Part shown: positions 1 through 3,918 of the stretch, piece after piece
Layout of the letters: each line of letters starts with the position of its first letter
How positions within the stretch are numbered: position 1 is the first letter of the stretch
Assembly (NCBI GenBank): GCA_011049465.1
Contig: DSBP01000209.1
Location: forward strand, 1 to 5,273
From: a bacterium
GTDB lineage: Bacteria > Oederibacteriota > PGYV01 > DSBP01
Reading direction: 5' to 3'
DNA: 5,273 nt
Made by a program: the position numbers and the translations under genes
Notes under the pieces: model-generated
Told to the model about the DNA's origin: nothing
The model's database searches: none
Seen by the model: only the letters and a program-made list of their open reading frames with translations

Positions 1-137
1 GCGCCGCAGCAGTTCCAGTCCTCAATCTCCTCAAGGCCGATATTAAGCGTCTTAAATGTCTCGCGCACAGAGTCGTCATAGGGCTTGCATGTCTTTTCAA
101 GAGAGCATCCCGGGTAATAGGCGAATCTTTTGCTCAT
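1..137 (-). CDS. hdrB: Heterodisulfide reductase subunit B-like protein, N-terminal fragment (cut by window edge)
   Basis: Only the first 45 codons are present; the gene runs off the left edge. The visible peptide starts MSKRFAYYPGCSLEKT and reaches DWNCCG. Cys11 followed by 31 residues and then Cys43-Cys44-Gly is the first half of a CCG domain (Cx31-39CC...). In HdrB-type proteins, two CCG domains bind the non-cubane [4Fe-4S] clusters that reduce disulfides or pass electrons. The YYPGCSLE opening is typical of HdrB. The ATG overlaps the hdrC stop codon in an ATGA junction, and a perfect AAGGAGG lies 7 nt upstream, so the start is secure and translation is coupled to hdrC. The protein is expected to be cytoplasmic, in complex with HdrC and probably HdrA. 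Which disulfide or electron partner it serves cannot be read from this fragment. Other CCG-domain proteins are possible, but the pairing with HdrC favours HdrB. Confidence 0.88.
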   Translation of the reverse strand, partial: MSKRFAYYPGCSLEKTCKPYDDSVRETFKTLNIGLEEIEDWNCCG

Positions 138-700
138 TTGGAGGCCTCCTTCGCGGCAGCGGCAAGCGCCTTTTTGATGTGTTTGGCTCCCTTTATCTTT
201 GACGGAAAAAATGGCATCCTTCCCTTCAGGAAGAGCTTTAAACCGAAAGGCATCACTTTAATAAGGTTGAAGATGTTTGGAATGTTGTATCTTACCATCA
301 GTTCGGGCTCATAGCTTCTTCCCCATTCGGAGATTACCTTGTTGAAGTTCTTTGCCATCTTCAGCCCCTTTTTATTTTTGGGGATAAGGCCCTCCTTTTC
401 GCCGGTCCTTTTGAGGTGGTACATGAAGTCAGTGTATTTTACTCCCGCGGGACAGCGGACCGTGCAGGAGTAACACGACGCGCAGAGCCAGATGGTGTCG
501 CTTTTCAGCACCTCCTCAATCTTGCCCGCGCGGAGCATCGCGATTATCCTGCGCGGAAAATAGTCCATGGCGTGTGCCACAGGACAGCTCCCCGAGCATG
601 TGCCGCACTGTATGCATTCTTTGATATTGCCGCCGCCGGGCATGGAAACAAGTTCCTCATAGACCCGTTTTGAGAGTTGTTCGCTTTTGGTTTGATTCAT
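134..700 (-). CDS. hdrC: Heterodisulfide reductase subunit C-like iron-sulfur protein
   Basis: A 188-residue ferredoxin-like subunit; methanogen HdrC is of similar size. Two classical [4Fe-4S] motifs are visible, C29xxC32xxC35xxxCP and C73xxC76xxC79xxxCP, as in HdrC. It should carry electrons between HdrB and HdrA (or an equivalent partner) in the cytoplasm. The C-terminus is rich in Lys and Ala and has no membrane segment, so this is not the membrane-bound HdrE/DsrM type. The reading frame also opens with a TTG two codons earlier, but AAGGAG lies 7 nt before the ATG at 700 and only 1 nt before that TTG, so the ATG is chosen. The gene overlaps hdrB by 4 nt (ATGA). It is the first gene after a clear promoter and a CRP/FNR-type palindrome. 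Family membership is well supported; the electron partners are inferred. Confidence 0.9.
   Translation of the reverse strand: MNQTKSEQLSKRVYEELVSMPGGGNIKECIQCGTCSGSCPVAHAMDYFPRRIIAMLRAGKIEEVLKSDTIWLCASCYSCTVRCPAGVKYTDFMYHLKRTGEKEGLIPKNKKGLKMAKNFNKVISEWGRSYEPELMVRYNIPNIFNLIKVMPFGLKLFLKGRMPFFPSKIKGAKHIKKALAAAAKEASK
145..151 (-). promoter_or_regulatory. Ribosome binding site of hdrB
   Basis: AAGGAGG on the minus strand, 7 nt before the hdrB ATG and inside the last codons of hdrC. It is part of the palindrome GGAGGCCTCC, so a local hairpin could mask it until ribosomes translating hdrC open it. That last point is inference. Confidence 0.8.
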
Positions 701-707
701 CTTCAAG

Positions 708-713
708 CTCCTT
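708..713 (-). promoter_or_regulatory. Ribosome binding site deciding the hdrC start
   Basis: AAGGAG sits 7 nt before the ATG at 700 but only 1 nt before an in-frame TTG at 706. This spacing makes the ATG the start. Confidence 0.8.
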
Positions 714-742
714 GGTTTATAATTAAGGATTTATTTCACTAT

Positions 743-760
743 TTGTGAATTCCGTCACAA
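743..760. promoter_or_regulatory. Perfect CRP/FNR-type palindrome in the hdrCB leader
   Basis: TTGTGA-N6-TCACAA is a perfect inverted repeat with 6-bp arms and the exact layout of CRP/FNR-superfamily operators (TGTGA-N6-TCACA). Its centre, 751.5, lies about 54 bp downstream of the start point predicted from the promoter at 812-840. As placed, it would suit repression or a roadblock rather than activation. A weak alternative -10 (TATAAA, 716-721) would place the site near -42, but the transcript would then begin inside the ribosome binding site. CRP/FNR-family regulators are known to control anaerobic energy genes; which one binds here is unknown. Confidence 0.6.
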
Positions 761-811
761 GCGAGTACAAAAAAAACGATTTTCTGCGGATGAAACCGAA
801 TTGCTGAAATG

Positions 812-840
812 AATATATCACATGAGCTGTTTTCAGTCAA
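812..840 (-). promoter_or_regulatory. Sigma70-type promoter of hdrCB
   Basis: On the minus strand: -35 TTGACT (835-840), a 17-bp spacer, and -10 TATATT (812-817) preceded by TGA, which gives an extended -10 (TGnTATATT). The match to consensus is 5/6 in each box with optimal spacing. The predicted start point is near 805, leaving a leader of about 105 nt before the hdrC ATG. Confidence 0.7.
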
Positions 841-865
841 GGGGAAAATCAAATCAGCAACATAA

Positions 866-894
866 GTTTCAAAAAGTTTCGGGTTTCATGTTTC
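866..894. repeat. Four phased GAAAC motifs upstream of the hdrCB promoter
   Basis: On the plus strand GTTTC occurs at 866-870, 876-880, 883-887 and 890-894, with steps of 10, 7 and 7 bp; on the minus strand this reads as GAAAC four times. The array lies about 26-54 bp upstream of the -35 box, a place where activators bind. No known operator is recognised. It may also be a decayed tandem repeat without function. Confidence 0.5.
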
Positions 895-896
895 AG

Positions 897-938
897 GTGG
901 AAACAAGTATCATGCCAAGGCAGCTAAGGCATTTCCAC
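897..938. terminator. Possible hairpin after the ompA-like gene, weak terminator
   Basis: Outer arms GTGGAA (897-902) and TTCCAC (933-938) are complementary, as are inner arms ATGCC (912-916) and GGCAT (928-932). This leaves a one-sided 9-nt bulge and an 11-nt loop. The hairpin starts about 20 nt past the stop codon of the gene to its right. No T-run follows on the minus strand, so Rho-independent termination in the gene direction is doubtful. A short T-rich run does follow on the plus strand, but no plus-strand gene needs it. Confidence 0.3.
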
Positions 939-957
939 TATTGATTTTTCTCTACTC

Positions 958-1926
958 TTACCTCTCCACCAACTCAACCCTTCTGTTCTTCTCTTTGCCC
1001 TCAGGAGTTGTGTTTGACGCAACCGGGGCTACGGGCCCAACGCCCGCGGGCTGCAGCCGCTCCCGATTGATTCCGTATTCGCCTGCAAGCACACTTACTA
1101 CCGATTCAGCCCGCTTTTTCGAAAGCTCCATATTTGACTCGTACTGCCCGGTATTGTCAGTGTGTCCGACAACATAAATATTCAGTTTGGTGTTTTTCTT
1201 TAAAAGGGCTGCTATCTCCTTTAACACCTGCTCTGACCCGGGTTTTATCTCTGCCCTTGCCGTATCAAAAAATATTCCGTAAACAGGGACAGTACCCTTT
1301 TCCTTAATTGCCTTTTCAAAAGCAGACGCATCCGCCTTTATCAGCCCTGTGTCCATGGGTTTTGCCTCGATAATATCCACCTGCACTATCGGAAACTTCT
1401 GAAACCAACCGAGCGCCGAACAGACAGCAACATAGATAACCTTATCCCCGCCATCTTTTTTCGCGGCAAGGTAATGGAAATCGCTGCGGTTCAGCCTTGT
1501 TCCCGGGTCAGCGCCTATAGAGTCTTTTGGAGCGCGCACAGCTGCCCCGATAAAATCATCAATCCAGCGGGAACCCATATCATCTGACCTGCCGCTGAAT
1601 AGCGTCTCAAAACCGGCTTTTTTCAGGGCCGCTTCATAGTTCCTGAAAATCTCAAGCGTTGACCTCTCCGCAGGCGCCGCGTATGTTATCTGCGTTACTT
1701 TCCCCTCAAGGCGCTCGCCTTTCGCGGGCGTATCCCTGCCTTCTTTTTTGCCCGTAATGAGCCTGTATTCGTCGTATTCCTTTGCGGTATAATACATAAT
1801 CCTCGCATCAGGGTATCTTGAGAGTGCCGGATGGTCAGCACTGCCCTTAATGTCGTTCTGAGCTGCGGCCGCTGCAGCAAGAGAAAATAAAACAATCAAC
1901 AAAACCACTGGAAACTTTTTAGCCAT
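958..1926 (-). CDS. Exported DUF4892/OmpA-family protein
   Basis: 322 residues. Residues 1-22 form a signal peptide: MAKK, a hydrophobic core, then an Ala run ending AAAQ, probably cut before Gln23. Residues about 25-190 resemble the DUF4892 type of N-terminal domain (KGSADHPxLSRYPDA near the start, then a YDEYRL segment); this naming is from memory of the family and is less sure. Residues about 214-320 are an OmpA C-terminal domain: GIFFDTARAEIKPGS, then VVGHTDNTG, then LSKKRAESV, and RRVELVER at the end. Asp257 and Arg272 correspond to the peptidoglycan-binding pair of OmpA. The protein should sit in the periplasm or outer membrane, tethered to peptidoglycan. The start is the only good ATG before the signal peptide; its ribosome site (GGGGTG, 5 nt away) is mediocre. 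No link to hydrogenase or Hdr is visible. Confidence 0.85.
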   Translation of the reverse strand: MAKKFPVVLLIVLFSLAAAAAAQNDIKGSADHPALSRYPDARIMYYTAKEYDEYRLITGKKEGRDTPAKGERLEGKVTQITYAAPAERSTLEIFRNYEAALKKAGFETLFSGRSDDMGSRWIDDFIGAAVRAPKDSIGADPGTRLNRSDFHYLAAKKDGGDKVIYVAVCSALGWFQKFPIVQVDIIEAKPMDTGLIKADASAFEKAIKEKGTVPVYGIFFDTARAEIKPGSEQVLKEIAALLKKNTKLNIYVVGHTDNTGQYESNMELSKKRAESVVSVLAGEYGINRERLQPAGVGPVAPVASNTTPEGKEKNRRVELVER

Positions 1927-1975
1927 ATCGCACCCCGCTCAATCAGATTTTTACCGCTTTGCTTCATAATTTTTA

Positions 1976-2027
1976 CTTTTATATTCCCTTTTATATCCTC
2001 TGCTTACGCGTCAAAAACTTCTGCTTA
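1976..2027. repeat. Short direct repeats between the cupin and ompA-like genes
   Basis: Two direct repeats lie in this 129-nt gap. On the plus strand TCTGCTTA occurs at 1999-2006 and 2020-2027, 21 bp apart (two helical turns). CTTTTATAT occurs at 1976-1984 and 1988-1996, 12 bp apart. On the minus strand the area reads TTGACG, 13 bp, TATAAA, which is too short a spacer for a normal sigma70 promoter. It may hold the promoter and an activator site of the ompA-like gene, but no good promoter could be fixed. Confidence 0.35.
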
Positions 2028-2055
2028 TCGCTTGAATCCTATAATTGCCGGAATC

Positions 2056-2574
2056 TCAGTGATCGTGATGCTCTTCTGCCGCTTCTTTATAAGTCTTATG
2101 GACAGTATCTTTAGGGTGTTCAGCCGGCCCGTAAAGAGAGTAAACCTTCAACTCTCCCTGACCCGTATTCTTCAGTGTATGCCAGTATCCGGCCGGTATA
2201 AAAACCACCCAGTCGTCTTGTACTTCCTGAACATAATCAAGGTTTTCCCTGCTTTTACCCATAAAAATCCTGCCCGAACCCTTTTCAACCCTTATGAACT
2301 GGTCATTTTCACTGTGCATTTCAAGGTCTATTATTTCACCTTTCTTAAGCGACATAAGAGTCATCTGAAGATATTTCCCGGTCCACCTTGATACTCTGTA
2401 ATTCTCATTTTTCAGTGTTAGTTCTTCGATATCAGCCACCCACGGAAGTCCGCCCATATCAGTTCCGTCATCTTTAAACGAGATTTTTTTTCCCGCTTCA
2501 CTGCCGGAACATGCGCTCAGAAAAAAAATAAAGGCCGTTATAACCGCAAAACAGATATATTTTTTATTTTCCAA
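2056..2574 (-). CDS. Cupin-domain lipoprotein
   Basis: 172 residues from the TTG at 2574. The N-terminus is a lipoprotein signal: MENKK, a hydrophobic stretch to residue 19, then lipobox LSAC with Cys22 as the lipidated residue. Ser23 at +2 suggests the outer membrane by the E. coli rule. Residues about 70-155 form a cupin barrel: GEIIDLEMHSENDQF, later VEKGSG, then IPAGYWHTLKNTG and LYGPAEHP. His87, Glu89, Gln92 and His132 are the likely metal-site residues, but the motif is not the textbook HxH form. The chain ends HHDH. A frame-open TTG at 2607 exists, but it would put AGGAGG inside the gene; that AGGAGG lies 10 nt before the TTG at 2574, which also gives the better signal peptide. The gene has its own promoter. 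Substrate and role are unknown; many relatives are annotated only as cupin proteins. Confidence 0.82.
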   Translation of the reverse strand: MENKKYICFAVITAFIFFLSACSGSEAGKKISFKDDGTDMGGLPWVADIEELTLKNENYRVSRWTGKYLQMTLMSLKKGEIIDLEMHSENDQFIRVEKGSGRIFMGKSRENLDYVQEVQDDWVVFIPAGYWHTLKNTGQGELKVYSLYGPAEHPKDTVHKTYKEAAEEHHDH

Positions 2575-2584
2575 CTTTAATTTT

Positions 2585-2590
2585 CCTCCT
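2585..2590 (-). promoter_or_regulatory. Ribosome binding site deciding the TTG start of the cupin gene
   Basis: AGGAGG, 10 nt before TTG at 2574. No ATG or GTG start fits it. The non-ATG start may lower translation, which is inference. Confidence 0.65.
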
Positions 2591-2605
2591 ATCGTTTTTA
2601 TACAC

Positions 2606-2632
2606 AATATATCAAAACCGGATTTTCGTCAA
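2606..2632 (-). promoter_or_regulatory. Sigma70-like promoter of the cupin gene
   Basis: Minus strand: -35 TTGACG (2627-2632), 15-bp spacer, -10 TATATT (2606-2611) preceded by TGA (extended -10). The spacer is short, but the extended -10 can compensate. The predicted start point near 2599 leaves a leader of about 25 nt. The -10 context TGATATATT is identical to that of the hdrCB promoter. Confidence 0.55.
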
Positions 2633-2658
2633 GAATTTCCGAACAGTTTTTATCTGCA

Positions 2659-3339
2659 CTAAAACAAGGCTCTTTTCCGCTTAACCCACTCCCCCATAAT
2701 CCCAAGCCATTGTTTCATGCCCTCATTTTTTTTCACCGACATATTGAGTATCAACGTTTTTTTATTCACCTTCCTTATGTACTTCTCCGCTTTTTTCAGG
2801 CTGAAATCCAGGTGTTTCAGCAGGTCTGTTTTGCTCAGGATTACCAGGTCCGCGGCGGCGAACATTCCCGGGTATTTTAGCGGCTTGTCGTCTCCTTCGG
2901 TCACCGATAGCATCACAACCTTTTTATCCTCTCCCAGGTAAAAATCAGCCGGGCAAATCAGGTTTCCCACATTCTCGATTATTATGATGTCATAGGGTTT
3001 TTTGTCCGCTTTAATGGCCTTTACCGCCTTTGCTATCATCTTTGAGTCAAGATGGCAGCCTCCGCCGTAATTCTCCGTCTTAATCTGGTAAACCGACGAC
3101 GGGCTTAAATGTCTTTTTATCCTGTCAGCGTCGTTTGACGTGGCTATATCCCCCTCTATCACGCCTGTCCTGTATTTTTTCGAGAGGCTCTTAAGCGACT
3201 TTTCCAGGAGCGATGTCTTTCCGGCGCCGGGCGAGCTCATCAGGTTTATCACAAGGGCGCCCTTCAGCAGTTTTTTGTTCTTTTCCGCCAGCGCGTTGTT
3301 CCTGTTCATAATGGACTCAAATACCTTTATCTCAGCCAT
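2659..3339 (-). CDS. hypB: Hydrogenase/urease nickel incorporation GTPase HypB
   Basis: 226-residue SIMIBI-class GTPase that, with HypA, inserts nickel into the [NiFe]-hydrogenase large subunit in the cytoplasm. Visible motifs: P-loop SSPGAGKTS (35-43), EGDIATSNDADRI (62-74), GGGCHLD (92-98), ENVGNLICPA (122-131) and SKTDLL (169-174). Cys95, His96 and Cys129 correspond to the metal site at the HypB dimer interface (Cys166, His167, Cys198 in E. coli). The protein begins MAEIKVFES and has neither the N-terminal CxxCGC high-affinity nickel motif nor a His-rich stretch; HypB of this short type exists in other organisms. The start ATG lies 6 nt after the hypA stop, with GGAG 9 nt upstream inside the end of hypA, so the two are co-transcribed. 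The GTP-specificity motif reads SKTD rather than the more usual NKxD. Confidence 0.96.
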   Translation of the reverse strand: MAEIKVFESIMNRNNALAEKNKKLLKGALVINLMSSPGAGKTSLLEKSLKSLSKKYRTGVIEGDIATSNDADRIKRHLSPSSVYQIKTENYGGGCHLDSKMIAKAVKAIKADKKPYDIIIIENVGNLICPADFYLGEDKKVVMLSVTEGDDKPLKYPGMFAAADLVILSKTDLLKHLDFSLKKAEKYIRKVNKKTLILNMSVKKNEGMKQWLGIMGEWVKRKRALF

Positions 3340-3345
3340 TTTTCA

Positions 3346-3687
3346 TCACTCCATTTCCACTGTTTTTACGGTCATCTCTCTTCCTGCAATGACGCTTACA
3401 TCCGTCGAATAGCACTTATCGCAGATATAGTTTAAATCATTAACGCGGAAGGTTCTTTTGCACTTTCCGCATTTTGCCTTTGACCTTATTATCTTAACCC
3501 CTGTCCGCATGCCCGCAAGCGGCGTCCCTTCAGCAGCTGACTCAAGAGCGAACTTCAGCGCCTCAGGCACAACACTTGTCAGCTCTCCAAACTCAAGTTT
3601 TACGGCTGTAACACGCCTCTTGCCGTACTCCTTAAGCTTGGAGAGAAGTATGTCCTTTATCTCTCCCGCAATAGCCGCTTCATGCAT
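3346..3687 (-). CDS. hypA: Hydrogenase nickel insertion protein HypA
   Basis: 113 residues, normal length for HypA, the nickel metallochaperone that works with HypB. The N-terminal Met1-His2-Glu3 is the nickel-binding end and must be the true start. The zinc site is C73xxC76 and C89xxC92. The usual MHE(L/M)S opening is MHEAAIAGEI here. The gene overlaps the upstream mini-gene by 8 nt (ATGCATGA). Only a loose purine-rich run precedes the ATG, with no well-spaced strong ribosome site, so translation is probably coupled to the mini-gene. hypB follows 6 nt later. Confidence 0.96.
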   Translation of the reverse strand: MHEAAIAGEIKDILLSKLKEYGKRRVTAVKLEFGELTSVVPEALKFALESAAEGTPLAGMRTGVKIIRSKAKCGKCKRTFRVNDLNYICDKCYSTDVSVIAGREMTVKTVEME

Positions 3688-3817
3688 CTTGTTTCTTCTT
3701 CTTTCCTTTGATTGTTTTTCCGGCTTTGCTTCTTCCTTTAAGTTTTTTCACTGTTTTGCCGGCTTTTTTCCGCTTAACATCCCCGCATCCGCATCCACAC
3801 TCACATACTCCGCACAT
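3680..3817 (-). CDS. Cys- and Lys-rich mini-protein, possible detached nickel-binding module
   Basis: 45 residues, easily missed by gene callers. The start MCGVCECGCGCG places Cys at 2, 5, 7, 9 and 11 (CxxCxCxCxC). This resembles the N-terminal MCxxCGCG nickel motif found at the start of E. coli-type HypB, a motif that HypB in this window lacks. Residues 15-42 are very basic (14 Lys and 2 Arg in the protein against 3 acidic residues) and hold an imperfect duplication with period 13: AGKTVK at 19-24 and AGKTIK at 32-37. There is no signal peptide or membrane segment. Evidence that it is translated: AAAGGAGG 8 nt before the ATG, better than the sites of its neighbours, and an 8-nt stop/start overlap with hypA. 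Inferred role: nickel binding or handover to HypA/HypB. The basic tail could instead bind nucleic acid or an acidic partner. I do not recognise it as a named family. Confidence 0.72.
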   Translation of the reverse strand: MCGVCECGCGCGDVKRKKAGKTVKKLKGRSKAGKTIKGKKKKQDA

Positions 3818-3825
3818 TGATACCA

Positions 3826-3833
3826 CCTCCTTT
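3826..3833 (-). promoter_or_regulatory. Strong ribosome binding site of the mini-gene
   Basis: AAAGGAGG, followed by TGG, 8 nt before the ATG at 3817. It has nothing else to serve: the hypA start lies 130 nt further on. This is the main evidence that the 45-codon frame is a gene. Confidence 0.8.
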
Positions 3834-3846
3834 AAAAACAAGTTTA

Positions 3847-3901
3847 AATTTGCAATTTACAATTTACAAGTGAAGCCACAAGGCCTTATAACTTGCAAAT
3901 T
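3847..3901. repeat. AT-rich gap with 7-bp tandem repeat and inverted repeat between hypE and the mini-gene
   Basis: On the plus strand three 7-mers stand in tandem: TTTGCAA (3849-3855), TTTACAA (3856-3862) and TTTACAA (3863-3869). AATTTGCAA (3847-3855) is the exact reverse complement of TTGCAAATT (3893-3901), with 37 bp between the arms. On the minus strand a poor promoter-like pair, TTGTGG, 16 bp, TAAATT (3854-3881), overlaps the tandem repeat. The 101-nt gap is the only sizeable break in the hyp cluster and could hold an internal promoter or operator for the mini-gene-hypA-hypB part. Confidence 0.45.
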
Positions 3902-3918
3902 CCAAATTCTACATGCCT

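Noticed and set aside
416..673. Plus-strand frame opposite hdrC
   Set aside because: It is read from the complement of the two iron-sulfur motifs of hdrC and has no features of its own.
1840..1955. Upstream minus-strand frame starting MKQSGKN that runs into the ompA-like gene
   Set aside because: It is out of frame with the signal peptide, has no good ribosome site, and overlaps the real gene start.
2032..2391. Plus-strand frame opposite the cupin gene
   Set aside because: Antisense shadow of the cupin coding region; no ribosome site or family motif.
3876..3891. AAGGCCTT palindrome between hypE and the mini-gene as a terminator
   Set aside because: The stem is only 8 nt of self-complementary sequence with no loop-forming length and no T-run after it on the minus strand.
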